Source: Pseudomonadota bacterium (GTDB taxonomy: Bacteria; Pseudomonadota; Gammaproteobacteria; GCA-001735895). Taken from it: a DNA stretch of 39,321 nucleotides. The notes under the pieces were generated by a model that had not been told where the DNA came from, ran no database searches, and was given only the letters and a program-made list of their open reading frames with translations. Of the stretch, positions 26,038 to 34,110 are shown in pieces. The position numbers and the translations under genes are program-made. Location: NCBI GenBank assembly GCA_022563685.1, contig JADFMY010000016.1:1-39321 (forward strand), in the 5' to 3' direction. The stretch's first letter is position 1; every line of letters starts with the position of its first letter.

Positions 26038-27711
26038 ATGGCTCAATATATTTTTACCATGAATGGCGTAGGCAAGGTCGTACCGCCGAAATTAGAGATA
26101 CTGAAAGATATTTCTCTCAATTTTTTCCCTGGCGCAAAAATCGGGGTACTCGGTTACAACGGCTCAGGCAAATCGACCCTGTTGCGAATTATGGCAGGGG
26201 TCGACAAGGAATACTCCGGTGAAGCACGACCTCAAACTGGCATTAAAATTGGCTATCTGCCGCAGGAGCCAGAGCTTGATAACGCCCTTGATGTTCGTGG
26301 CAATGTTGAACTGGGTGTCGCCGATACCAGGGCATTGCTCGATCAATTCAACGAGGTTTCGATGAAATTTAGTGAGCCCATGTCGGATGACGAAATGAAT
26401 GAATTGCTCGCGGTGCAGGCAGAACTACAGGATAAAATCGATCACGCCGGTGCCTGGGAGCTCGAACGTAAACTTGAAATTGCTGCCGACGCATTGCGGC
26501 TCCCACCCTGGGACGCAGCGGTCAAGAACTTATCTGGTGGTGAAAAAAGACGAGTAGCACTATGCAAATTATTGATATCCAATCCGGATATGTTGATTCT
26601 GGACGAACCTACCAATCACCTTGATGCCGAATCGGTCGCCTGGCTGGAGAGATTTCTGCTGGACTTTCCAGGCACCGTGGTAGCCGTCACCCACGATCGC
26701 TATTTTCTCGATAACGTCGCTGGCTGGATTCTCGAACTCGACCGTGGTCATGGTATTCCGTGGCAGGGCAATTACTCATCATGGCTGGACCAAAAGCAGA
26801 AACGACTGGCGCACCAGGAACGTTCGGAAAAAGCGCGCCTGAAGTCGATAAAGGCCGAACTCGAATGGGTTAATTCAAGCCCGAAAGGTCGCCAATCGAA
26901 AAACAGGGCCCGGTTGAAACGTTTCGAAGAATTGTCGTCGCAAGAACATCAAAAACGGGCCGAAACCCAGGAACTGTATATCCCGCCTGGCCCAAGACTG
27001 GGCGATGTCGTAGTCGAAATAGATCAGGGGAGGAAATCTTACGGTGACAAGGTACTGTATCAGAATCTCGAGTTCAAACTGCCTCGCGGTGGGATCATTG
27101 GCGTCATCGGGCCTAATGGCGCGGGCAAGTCGACCTTGTTTAAAATACTGGTTGGCGAAGAAACGCTCGACCAGGGTTCGGTAAAAATAGGTGAAACGGT
27201 AAAAATCGCCTACGTCGATCAGTCGCGTGATGATCTCAATGGCGATAATACCGTATGGCAGGAATTGTCCGACGGACTCGACCATATTATCGTCGGCGGC
27301 TATCAAATTCCATCGCGCGCCTACGTGTCAAGATTTAACTTTCGTGGTGCAGCACAACAGAAATTCGTCAAGGATTTGTCCGGTGGCGAACGCAATCGCC
27401 TGCACCTGGCTAAATTGATAAAAAGTGGCGGTAATTTATTATTGCTCGACGAACCTACTAACGATCTGGACATAGAAACGCTGCGTGCGCTAGAAGATGC
27501 AATACTTGAATTTCCTGGTTGCGTGGTGGTGATATCGCATGACCGGTGGTTTCTCGATCGTATAGCCACGCATATACTCGCGTTCGAAGGCGACAGCCAG
27601 GCATATTTTTACGAGGGAAATTATTCTGAGTACGAATCTCACCGCAAGCAGCGACTGGGGCAGAATGCCGACCAGCCTCATCGTATTAAATATAAAAAAC
27701 TGGAAACTTGA
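26038..27711 (+). CDS. ettA: Energy-dependent translational throttle protein EttA (ABC-F)
   Basis: EttA is an ABC-F ATPase that binds the ribosomal E site and gates the first elongation steps according to ATP/ADP ratio. It has two ABC domains: Walker A GYNGSGKST at 39-47 with LSGGEKRR and LDEPTNHLD, then a second GPNGAGKST with LSGGERNR and LDEPTNDLD. The linker between them (about 242-325, KQKRLAHQERSEKARLKS onward) is the P-site tRNA interaction motif. The 557-residue length matches E. coli EttA (555). There is no membrane domain. The DUF815 ATPase gene starts two bases after its stop. Confidence 0.96.
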   Translation: MAQYIFTMNGVGKVVPPKLEILKDISLNFFPGAKIGVLGYNGSGKSTLLRIMAGVDKEYSGEARPQTGIKIGYLPQEPELDNALDVRGNVELGVADTRALLDQFNEVSMKFSEPMSDDEMNELLAVQAELQDKIDHAGAWELERKLEIAADALRLPPWDAAVKNLSGGEKRRVALCKLLISNPDMLILDEPTNHLDAESVAWLERFLLDFPGTVVAVTHDRYFLDNVAGWILELDRGHGIPWQGNYSSWLDQKQKRLAHQERSEKARLKSIKAELEWVNSSPKGRQSKNRARLKRFEELSSQEHQKRAETQELYIPPGPRLGDVVVEIDQGRKSYGDKVLYQNLEFKLPRGGIIGVIGPNGAGKSTLFKILVGEETLDQGSVKIGETVKIAYVDQSRDDLNGDNTVWQELSDGLDHIIVGGYQIPSRAYVSRFNFRGAAQQKFVKDLSGGERNRLHLAKLIKSGGNLLLLDEPTNDLDIETLRALEDAILEFPGCVVVISHDRWFLDRIATHILAFEGDSQAYFYEGNYSEYESHRKQRLGQNADQPHRIKYKKLET

Positions 27712-27713
27712 AA

Positions 27714-28556
27714 ATGTTCGACATCGACAGGCTTTTCAATCGGTTAAACGAGTTGATCGACCGGATCGAGCTACTCTTGCCTGCTTGTCGATCCGGTGAA
27801 TCCGATGCTTCTTTTAGCGCTTACCGCTGGATCGACTTTTACCTTGAAGGGATTCCAAAATTCGACCAGGTCAATATTGCAGAATTATTACACATTGAGC
27901 ACCAGAAAGATTTATTGACCAAAAATACCGCCCAGTTTTTGGACGGCAAGCCCGCCAATAACGCTTTACTCTGGGGTGCCCGCGGCACCGGCAAGTCATC
28001 GTTGATCAAATCGCAATTAACCGAGTTTGCAAAACAGGGTCTTTGCGCCGTCGAAGTGCCCAAATCGGCGACCAGCCAGGTATTCGACATTATTCGTCAA
28101 CTCAGTCTCGACGATCGAAAATTTATCATTTATCTCGACGATCTATCTTTCGAAGCCAACGACGATTCGTACAAGGCGCTCAAGGCCTGTCTCGAAGGCT
28201 CACTGCAGCCTCAACCCGATAATGTGTTGATCTACGCGACCTCGAACCGTCGCCACCTGATGCCGGAAACGATGCAAGATAACCTGGACAGCTCTATGGT
28301 CGATGGTCAGTTACACCCCAGCGACAGTATCGAAGAGAAAGTTTCTCTGTCGGATCGCTTCGGCCTGTGGTTATCCTTTCACCCCTTCACCCAGGATCAG
28401 TATCTGGCCGTGGTTGAGCAAACTCTGCGCGCACGTAATTTGAGCATGGGTGAAGATGCACGTATCGAGGCCTTGCGATTTGCTACCGCGCGCGGTTCTC
28501 GCAGTGGACGTATCGCGTTTCAGTTTGCCGCCTACTGGATGAGTATATCGGCCTGA
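27714..28556 (+). CDS. AAA+ ATPase, DUF815 family
   Basis: A 280-residue cytosolic P-loop ATPase of the DUF815 family. Walker A is GARGTGKSS (88-96), Walker B FIIYLDDLSFE (137-147), and the sensor region is YATSNRRHL followed by the family-specific EEKVSLSDRFGLWLSFHPFTQDQYL. ATG 27714 lies two bases past the ettA stop; an in-frame TTG at 27708 overlaps that stop and is less likely. The arrangement suggests co-expression with EttA. The family has no settled function; an AAA+ remodelling role is inferred from the fold only. Confidence 0.88.
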   Translation: MFDIDRLFNRLNELIDRIELLLPACRSGESDASFSAYRWIDFYLEGIPKFDQVNIAELLHIEHQKDLLTKNTAQFLDGKPANNALLWGARGTGKSSLIKSQLTEFAKQGLCAVEVPKSATSQVFDIIRQLSLDDRKFIIYLDDLSFEANDDSYKALKACLEGSLQPQPDNVLIYATSNRRHLMPETMQDNLDSSMVDGQLHPSDSIEEKVSLSDRFGLWLSFHPFTQDQYLAVVEQTLRARNLSMGEDARIEALRFATARGSRSGRIAFQFAAYWMSISA

Positions 28557-28596
28557 GTATCCAGGAGTTTCCGCCATCGCTCGCATAAACCTCATG

Positions 28597-29025
28597 CTAT
28601 TGCATCAGATTAAACAGGGATAGTAAAAGTAGTATCCCTATGGAGCCACGTCGAAACAGCTTTTCACTCGACTTACGAAACCCCTTTGATCCCAGCCAGG
28701 CGCCGAGCATATAGGTTGCTGCACCAGGAAGAGCAATCAGCACATCATCGACAGTCGTTGTGCCACTAAGAGCCGACACCAGGGCAAATGCGATCACGGT
28801 AAAAAATGTCCAGGCAATAATAAGGGTCCTGCCTTCGTGTTTATTGTAGGGACCCAGCAGAATTGGAACCACCGCGATTAACGCAATATACGTCCCTCCA
28901 AAAATAATTCCGGCGCAAATTCCCACGATAACCAGCCAAACAGCAGTCATCGGTTTTTTATAACGATATCCAATCAGCATCGTGATACAGGCCAGGGCGA
29001 TAATCGCGGCAATGGCACGCTTCAT
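28597..29025 (-). CDS. TauE/SafE transporter, C-terminal half
   Basis: A 142-residue hydrophobic protein with about four membrane helices, equal to the second half of a TauE/SafE-family transporter (sulfite/organosulfonate exporter family). ATG 29025 overlaps the stop of the N-terminal half (TGATG); a GTG at 29028 is also possible. The joined halves would give about 247 residues, like the intact paralogue at 30412-31173. Either one base has been lost or gained, making a pseudogene or a sequence error, or the transporter is made as two coupled chains. The reading frame is otherwise clean. Substrate unknown. Confidence 0.72.
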   Translation of the reverse strand: MKRAIAAIIALACITMLIGYRYKKPMTAVWLVIVGICAGIIFGGTYIALIAVVPILLGPYNKHEGRTLIIAWTFFTVIAFALVSALSGTTTVDDVLIALPGAATYMLGAWLGSKGFRKSSEKLFRRGSIGILLLLSLFNLMQ

Positions 29026-29342
29026 CACAATACCGGATCGAGTTCAAGTAGTAACCAGTGCCCCAGGGGTACAAATAGCAGGGTTGGAATCACCATAGTA
29101 ACGGTTGGTTTCCAATGCACTTCTTTAAAATGGGCGACGAATAAATAGACACTCGCGAAAATATCTACCACCAGTATTTTCGATACGATGCTATAGGGTG
29201 TAAAAAATATAGTCAGAATGGCGAGCATGAAAGCAGGTCCGCCGAATCCTGTAAATCCGCGTATAATCCCGGCGCCAAAGGCCACCAATGCTATCGCCAC
29301 CATCCCGGGGGAACCCGTGGTCAGTGCAGTAAAATCAAACAA
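29025..29342 (-). CDS. TauE/SafE transporter, N-terminal half
   Basis: A 105-residue hydrophobic protein with about three membrane helices and the family block GAGIIRGFTGFGGPAFMLAIL. It ends LLLELDPVL at a TGA that overlaps the start of the C-terminal half. The start is TTG 29342 with a good AGGAG seven bases upstream. The TauE/SafE family exports small sulfur or carboxylate anions; which one is not predictable here. It is the 5' member of the split pair. Confidence 0.75.
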   Translation of the reverse strand: MFDFTALTTGSPGMVAIALVAFGAGIIRGFTGFGGPAFMLAILTIFFTPYSIVSKILVVDIFASVYLFVAHFKEVHWKPTVTMVIPTLLFVPLGHWLLLELDPVL

Positions 29343-29867
29343 TATTTTCTCCTGTTCGCAGGGGGTCTAGTTCATTATCTATCAGGATTTCTCACCGAGC
29401 ACGGCGACGAAACCTTCACCACACGAAGAATGTATAAGTAGTGTAGCCCTGGTCTCCAGTGATTGAGTTGGTTTTAAAGTTTTTGGCCTGTCGCCGAATT
29501 AGGCTATAGATCAGGAGACCGCGACATCCTACCGTGAAACCCGCCGGGATGAAACCGAGAAAGTGAACTTGGCGCAGTTTATCGCTATCACCAACCCTCG
29601 AAATTTCTGTTCTGCGCTATGGGTAAAAAGTCGATTACTTTAAACTGCGATAAAGGCGCTAAACCTGACTATCGACCCAGGCAATCGGATCGTCAATCAC
29701 ACCCCTGCCAGTCAGATAATCGAGAATAATTTCATACCAGTTATCCGGGATGAATTTTGATGATTCGTTCATTACAATCTTGTTAATTTACCCTGGAGAA
29801 GTTTTGAGCGGTAGTGAGGTTAAACGTCATAAGCGAATACATTAAAACTGGTTACTCGATATATCAA
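29343..29867. other. Gene-poor intergenic region
   Basis: About 525 bases upstream of the split transporter hold no confident gene. A complementary pair CGGCGAC / GTCGCCG near 29402 and 29491 is too far apart to read as a terminator. One 37-codon frame on the minus strand (29659-29772) looks protein-like. The right end adjoins repeat copy B. Confidence 0.4.
29659..29772 (-). CDS. Possible small protein, 37 residues
   Basis: A short frame reading MNESSKFIPDNWYEI, continuing with ILDYLTGRGVIDDP and ending DSQV. The composition (Trp, Tyr, Asp, Ile, balanced) looks like translated protein rather than random frame, but the ribosome site is weak (AAGA) and the family is not recognised. It could be a genuine small protein or the remnant of a longer decayed gene. 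Confidence 0.3.
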   Translation of the reverse strand: MNESSKFIPDNWYEIILDYLTGRGVIDDPIAWVDSQV

Positions 29868-30046
29868 GGAACCTCTGAATAATTCATCCATGAATTCTCA
29901 GAGGACGACAAACGAAAAATGTGATTTTCATTTGTCTCACAAAATCAATGCCTTAGCGGCATCGATTTTGGCAGCACATCCATGTACTGCGGGAAGGCCT
30001 GAATAAATCAGACCTTCCTTAAGGTTCAATCTGGAGCACAGGCTCC
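29868..30046 (+). repeat. Structured intergenic repeat, full copy B
   Basis: About 179 bases with five consecutive hairpins: 29873-29903 (CTCTGA...TCAGAG), 29908-29935 (ACAAA...TTTGT), 29940-29970 (13-bp stem, one mismatch), 29992-30018 (GGAAGG...CCTTCC) and 30033-30046 (GGAGC...GCTCC). The left end matches copy A; the right end (GCGGGAAGG...CCTGAAT, then GGTTCAAT..GGAGCAC) resembles copy D. It ends inside the stop codon of the DUF3301 gene. No transposase is present, so a MITE- or REP-like element is the best description. Confidence 0.8.
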
Positions 30047-30363
30047 TAATCCGAGCCAGGAAGTCTATAAGCTTCAAAATCGACAGATTTTAATTCCATC
30101 CCGGTCAGGACTATCTGCCCCTGATACCGTTGCTCTCCGGTCGAGGTAAATTCAAATTGATAGGTCCGTCGCAGGACCAGACTATCGTTGGCATTACGCT
30201 CAGGCCAGATCCCTCTGATTACCATGCTTTGGTCCAGTAGCTGTAAATCTAACTGACGACAATGATCTAATGCGAGTCCCATCGCCCTGCCCTTATACTT
30301 CCAGCTATTCCACCAGTAGTAAAAAAACAATCCGGCTATTATCAGCCATAGAATATTAAGCAT
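30046..30363 (-). CDS. DUF3301 family membrane protein
   Basis: A 105-residue protein with a single N-terminal membrane helix (about 3-18, followed by WWNSWKYKGRA) and a soluble domain with DHCRQLDLQLLDQSMVIRGI and RRTYQFEFTSTGEQRYQGQI. This is the DUF3301 pattern, small inner-membrane proteins of unknown function in gammaproteobacteria. It lies 48 bases downstream of a TauE/SafE gene and may share its transcript. Its stop codon overlaps the end of repeat copy B. Confidence 0.8.
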   Translation of the reverse strand: MLNILWLIIAGLFFYYWWNSWKYKGRAMGLALDHCRQLDLQLLDQSMVIRGIWPERNANDSLVLRRTYQFEFTSTGEQRYQGQIVLTGMELKSVDFEAYRLPGSD

Positions 30364-30411
30364 AAGCGGGATACAGAAGCGCCGGCAGGTACATAGTGGT
30401 TAAAATACTCC

Positions 30412-31173
30412 TCAGTAAAAAAACTGTACTAACAGTATCGATGCCAATACTACCAGTAACCCTTGCAGTATTCGCCGGTAAACATCGATGGCTATTTTTT
30501 CCCGAAGCCGTTGACCGAATAACAATGCCAGCACTGCTGTGAGTGCCAGGGGCGCTGTTTCATAGAATAAGGTGAAGCTAACCAGTCCCACTATCGAAAG
30601 CACGACGATTTGCGATATCTTGCCAATCAGAAAACAGGTGTTTAATACCGGCACCATGGTCGCGCGAGGTACGTCGAGCGACAGAAAAAATACGATCAGT
30701 ATCGCGACCATAACGTTTGTCGTACCACCGGCTAGCCCGGCCAGAACACCAAATAAGCCCATCGCGGCGATCAGATTGGTATCTATCCATTGCCGTGGTA
30801 CCCGACCGGACAGGTGAGTCCACAGATAAAGCATGATTAACCCCGCCAGTACCAGCCTGAAAGGGTTGGGGTCAACACGCGCGAGAATATAGGCGCCGAC
30901 GATCGAACCGATCAAAACAAACCCGGTGAGGGGTAGAAATCTTTGAACGCTAGCGAGTGCATGGCGGCTATTCCAGATGCTCGCGATATTAACGGCGACC
31001 GTGGGCAGCAGCGTTAGCAATATGGCGCTGCGTACGTCGAAAAAGACAGCCAGCATCGGCGTGGCCACCATCGGAAAGCCTAGTCCCAATGTGCCATGCA
31101 CCAGGCCGGCAAATAGCATAATCGACAGCACCGCGAACACCAGTGGCCAGTCGAGTTGTAGCAAAGAGATCAT
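30412..31173 (-). CDS. TauE/SafE family transporter
   Basis: A 253-residue membrane protein with about eight helices, intact version of the TauE/SafE family. The N-terminal repeat holds GLVHGTLGLGFPMVATPMLA and the C-terminal one GVLAGLAGGTTNVMVAILIVFFLS, the two halves of the internal duplication. These permeases export sulfite, sulfonates or related anions; the substrate here is not predictable. The ribosome site is weak. It follows the SDR gene by 58 bases and precedes DUF3301, so these three may be co-transcribed. A split relative lies about 1 kb further left. Confidence 0.88.
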   Translation of the reverse strand: MISLLQLDWPLVFAVLSIMLFAGLVHGTLGLGFPMVATPMLAVFFDVRSAILLTLLPTVAVNIASIWNSRHALASVQRFLPLTGFVLIGSIVGAYILARVDPNPFRLVLAGLIMLYLWTHLSGRVPRQWIDTNLIAAMGLFGVLAGLAGGTTNVMVAILIVFFLSLDVPRATMVPVLNTCFLIGKISQIVVLSIVGLVSFTLFYETAPLALTAVLALLFGQRLREKIAIDVYRRILQGLLVVLASILLVQFFY

Positions 31174-31231
31174 TTAGGTATTAAATTTCGACGCGATTAT
31201 GACGAGAGTATTAAAAAATAACTCGTAATAA

Positions 31232-31990
31232 TCAGCCCCGCCCAATATACGGCATTTTTGTGGCCATGATGGTGATAAACTGCACATTGGTTTCGAGCGG
31301 CAGTTCGGCCATCTGTAACACAGCTTGAGCGACCTGCGCGACATCCATTACCGGTTCGGCCGCGATCTCCCCATTAGCCTGGGGTACGCCTTTAGGCATG
31401 CTCCGGGTCAACGGTGTTTCGGCATTACCTATATCGATTTGCCCGCAAGCGATGTTGTCTTTACGACCATCGAGGGAAATGCTTTTAGTGAGCCCGGTGA
31501 GCGCGTGCTTGGTCGAGGTGTAGGGTGCTGAAAAAGGGCGTGGCACATGCGCTGATATCGAACCATTATTAATGATTCGCCCTCCTTTCGGCGACTGATT
31601 TTTCATTATACGGATCGCCTGTTGCGCACACAGAAAAGCCCCGGTCAGATTAGTATCGACGACGCCTTTCCATTGCTCGTAACTCAGATCCTCCATCGGC
31701 ATAGCCGGCGTCGCGCGGCCCGCATTGTTGAAAAGTAGATCGAGCCGGCCGAATTCTTTTTTGGATTGAGCAAACAGGGACTTTACCTGCTCAGGGTCAC
31801 CGACATCGCAACCGATGCACAGGGTACGGCTAGTGTCAGCACCTGAAAGCCCTGCGGTTTCCTCCAGGAATTCGACACGTCTCCCGGTCAGCGTGACAGC
31901 ATAGCCTGTATTTAACAGCGCAATGCTGACCGCTCGGCCAATTCCGCTACCAGCGCCGGTGACGAGCGCGATTTTCTGATTCGCATTCAT
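31232..31990 (-). CDS. Short-chain dehydrogenase/reductase (SDR)
   Basis: A 252-residue classical SDR. The cofactor loop [10 protein letters not shown] starts near residue 11, NNAG near 88, the catalytic Ser in NGSISAH, and YTSTKHA carries the catalytic Tyr and Lys. [17 protein letters not shown] follows. Arg residues after the second strand (GRR) favour NADP. Substrate unknown. It heads the SDR, TauE, DUF3301 run. Confidence 0.9.
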   Translation of the reverse strand: MNANQKIALVTGAGSGIGRAVSIALLNTGYAVTLTGRRVEFLEETAGLSGADTSRTLCIGCDVGDPEQVKSLFAQSKKEFGRLDLLFNNAGRATPAMPMEDLSYEQWKGVVDTNLTGAFLCAQQAIRIMKNQSPKGGRIINNGSISAHVPRPFSAPYTSTKHALTGLTKSISLDGRKDNIACGQIDIGNAETPLTRSMPKGVPQANGEIAAEPVMDVAQVAQAVLQMAELPLETNVQFITIMATKMPYIGRG

Positions 31991-32141
31991 GTGTTATCTG
32001 CCACGTATAATCAATCTGGGTGTAATCCGGCCAGCAGTCTGAGTGGACTGTCGTGCTAAACTGGCCCGCATTGCGACGTCTGGTTTTAAATTAGTCTGTG
32101 GTGCCTTTCACGGTGCGTCAAGTTGAATTTCGAATTCGAAT

Positions 32142-33281
32142 TCAAATCCAGTACCTGATAATTCGCGATATCCAGCCCAGCATTTTCAGTAGCCAGGGAT
32201 AGTCTTGCCAGTGTGCCAGAGTGATTTCCGAGCAGTCTTTGATGTCGGCACAAAACTTTTCCTGCAAACATTGGACACTCTCCTTTTTATTCAAAAGTGC
32301 ATCCAGTTCCAGGTCATGAAAAAAACTTCGGTAATTCAAATTGGTACTTCCCACCAGTGCCTGATTATCGATCAACATGGTCTTCGAATGCAGCACTCGA
32401 ATTTCTAATTCGAATACCTGTATACCTGCGCCAAGCAAGTCGACATAGTAGGTTCGGCTAAGCGATGGAAAGAACAGGACATCAGAGTGGGATGGCGTGA
32501 TGACCCGGACATTGACTCCTTTTCGGGCGGCAGCTTTGAGTGTTTTTAATAGCCTGGGAGAGGGATTGAAATAAGCGTTGGTAATCCAGATTCTTTCTGT
32601 GGCTTCCTGCAGAATACCTATGAGTCGACGGTTGCGCCTTCGTCTGGCCCTTATCGAATTGTTACTCAGAAAATTTCGAGCACGATACGCAATCGATCCA
32701 CCTTTGCGATGCCAGACTTCTTCAAAATTACGCTTTAACTCGGGTACTATAGGCCCCATGACCCTCAGGCCCGTATCGTGCCAATTATCATCCGAGTTAT
32801 GCAGGGTTCGATTGAAGTGATCCGCACTTATGTTATAGCTACCTAACCAGGCGATATGTTCATCGATAAGGCACAACTTGCGATGATTCCGGCGATTTAT
32901 CCTGGCCAGCGAATGCAACATCTGGCTATACCAGCGTCCTGAGGTCAATCCCCTGCGATACGCCGAAAAATCCCAGGGCAATGGATGAAAAATACGTACC
33001 TGACAGTTTGGCGATTCGAGCCGATCGGCTATCTCGTTGGCGTCATAATAGGAACCTACACCATCCACAAGCAATCGAATGCGAACACCACGACTCGATG
33101 CGGCGATCAACGCGGAGAGAAACTGCTGGCCCAACTCATCGAGTCTAAACAGGTAGGTCTCAAGGATGATTTCCTCGTGCGCGAGGTCGATGTCGGCCAA
33201 CAACGACCGATAGTATTCCCCAGGATCGAAAATTAATTTTTCGGATTGCTCCTGGGTCTTCATTCCAGTTTTAAGCGCCAT
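32142..33281 (-). CDS. Phospholipase D / cardiolipin synthase (ClsB-like)
   Basis: A 379-residue protein with two HKD motifs: His133-Lys135-Asp140 in HRKLCLIDEHIAWLGSYN and His298-Lys300-Asp305 in HSKTMLIDNQALVGSTN. The spacing and the lack of N-terminal membrane helices fit the ClsB/YbhO type, which joins phosphatidyl groups to make cardiolipin or phosphatidylglycerol. A basic cluster RARRRRNRR (211-219) could contact membrane lipids. The start ATG 33281 has no visible ribosome site; ATG 33263 is an alternative. Other phospholipase D activities cannot be excluded. Confidence 0.88.
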   Translation of the reverse strand: MALKTGMKTQEQSEKLIFDPGEYYRSLLADIDLAHEEIILETYLFRLDELGQQFLSALIAASSRGVRIRLLVDGVGSYYDANEIADRLESPNCQVRIFHPLPWDFSAYRRGLTSGRWYSQMLHSLARINRRNHRKLCLIDEHIAWLGSYNISADHFNRTLHNSDDNWHDTGLRVMGPIVPELKRNFEEVWHRKGGSIAYRARNFLSNNSIRARRRRNRRLIGILQEATERIWITNAYFNPSPRLLKTLKAAARKGVNVRVITPSHSDVLFFPSLSRTYYVDLLGAGIQVFELEIRVLHSKTMLIDNQALVGSTNLNYRSFFHDLELDALLNKKESVQCLQEKFCADIKDCSEITLAHWQDYPWLLKMLGWISRIIRYWI

Positions 33282-33340
33282 AAAGAGTGAGTCACATTTA
33301 AGCCGGCCATATCGACACCTGAGAGAATATCAGACCTGCA

Positions 33341-33438
33341 CGGGCTTGTGCTCCTGTTATTGAACCCTGCAAGGGATAGTGGTAACGTTTGCCTGGTCTG
33401 AACAGGGATTTAATCCCGATTCAGGACCTTCCCGCTTG
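33341..33438 (-). repeat. Structured intergenic repeat, degenerate copy D
   Basis: Read on the minus strand it carries GCGGGAAGGTCCTGAAT at its start and GGGTTCAAT..CAGGAGCAC at its end, the same order as the right end of copy B. A hairpin (33395-33428) has an outer GGTCTGAA/TTCAGGACC stem, one base bulged, and an inner GGGATT/AATCCC stem. Confidence 0.6.
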
Positions 33439-33442
33439 ACTC

Positions 33443-33470
33443 TCAGGCGCCAGAGCCTGACTATCTTTTT
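33443..33470 (+). terminator. Hairpin plus T-run without an upstream gene
   Basis: TCAGGC (33443-33448) pairs with GCCTGA (33455-33460) over six bases, then CTATCTTTTT. This has intrinsic-terminator form on the plus strand, yet no plus-strand gene lies upstream for several kilobases. It may end an unseen small RNA or belong to repeat D. Confidence 0.4.
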
Positions 33471-33492
33471 ACAGACTTTAAACATTGGAAAT

Positions 33493-33506
33493 TTGATATT
33501 AATCAA
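33493..33506 (+). promoter_or_regulatory. FNR/ANR box of the universal stress gene
   Basis: TTGATATTAATCAA is a perfect TTGAT-N4-ATCAA palindrome 94 bases upstream of ATG 33601. Candidate -10 hexamers GATAAG (33532-33537) or TAAGAA (33534-33539) would put the box near -44 to -46, slightly off the ideal -41.5. Confidence 0.72.
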
Positions 33507-33600
33507 TATGCTCTTTTATCTCCAACGGCACGATAAGAATGAAGATAAATAATTTGAGTCGAAACATTAACCAGAGAAAATCATCAAGAAGGATAACTTC

Positions 33601-34011
33601 ATGTATAAATCAATTTTAGTTCCCATCGATCTTGCCAACATTGAAAAGAGTAAACCAATGATCGAAGTTGCAAGAAAACTGGGAGCTGAGGGTTCGCGTA
33701 TTATTTTGCTCAATGTGGTGGAAGAGGTACCGAGCTGGATCGCTAATGAATTACCCGCAGGTATTCTAGAAAAATCCAGTCAAACGTCACGATCCGAATT
33801 GAAAGCCATGGCGAATGCCGCTGTAATCAAAGTGGAAGTCGAGATACGATCGGGCCACCCCTACAAAACCATCCTACTTGTCGCGGATGAAGTGGGCACC
33901 GATTTGATCATCATCGCTTCGCATAAGCCAGGCTTACAGGATTACTTCCTCGGTTCGACCGCAGCCAGGGTTGTACGCCATGCCAAGTGCTCTGTGTTAG
34001 TGGTCCGCTGA
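33601..34011 (+). CDS. Universal stress protein (UspF/G-like)
   Basis: A single-domain, 136-residue universal stress protein. The opening MYKSILVPIDLAN and closing block SHKPGLQDYFLGSTAARVVRHAKCSVLVV are the family signatures; GST matches the ATP-binding G-S/T element, though the first glycine of GxxG is His or Lys here, as in UspF/UspG types. AAGGAT is the ribosome site. A perfect FNR/ANR box upstream suggests induction when oxygen falls, as for Anr-dependent Usp genes of Pseudomonas. It is the first plus-strand gene after the minus-strand phospholipase cluster. Confidence 0.92.
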   Translation: MYKSILVPIDLANIEKSKPMIEVARKLGAEGSRIILLNVVEEVPSWIANELPAGILEKSSQTSRSELKAMANAAVIKVEVEIRSGHPYKTILLVADEVGTDLIIIASHKPGLQDYFLGSTAARVVRHAKCSVLVVR

Positions 34012-34024
34012 TTCGCCCAGCGCC

Positions 34025-34100
34025 GGGAGCTAATGCTTTTTGGCTCCCACGCTCATACCCGTAAAAATGGTGATAACATACCAGTCATGTTTTAACTGGT
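34025..34100 (+). other. Two inverted repeats between usp and BKACE genes
   Basis: GGGAGC/GCTCCC (34025-34048, loop 12) lies just after usp and lacks a following U-tract. ACCAGT/ACTGGT (34080-34100, loop 9) ends ten bases before ATG 34111, where it could be an operator or mask translation of the next gene. Confidence 0.3.
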
Positions 34101-34110
34101 TCGATACACA

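Larger units (their letters stand above)
33282..33600. other. Divergent cls-like / usp intergenic region
   Basis: The 319 bases hold repeat copy D (33341-33438), a hairpin followed by a T-run (33443-33470) and a perfect FNR/ANR box (33493-33506) in front of the universal stress gene. AAGGAT is the ribosome site for ATG 33601. No promoter for the minus-strand synthase gene is evident. Confidence 0.5.
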
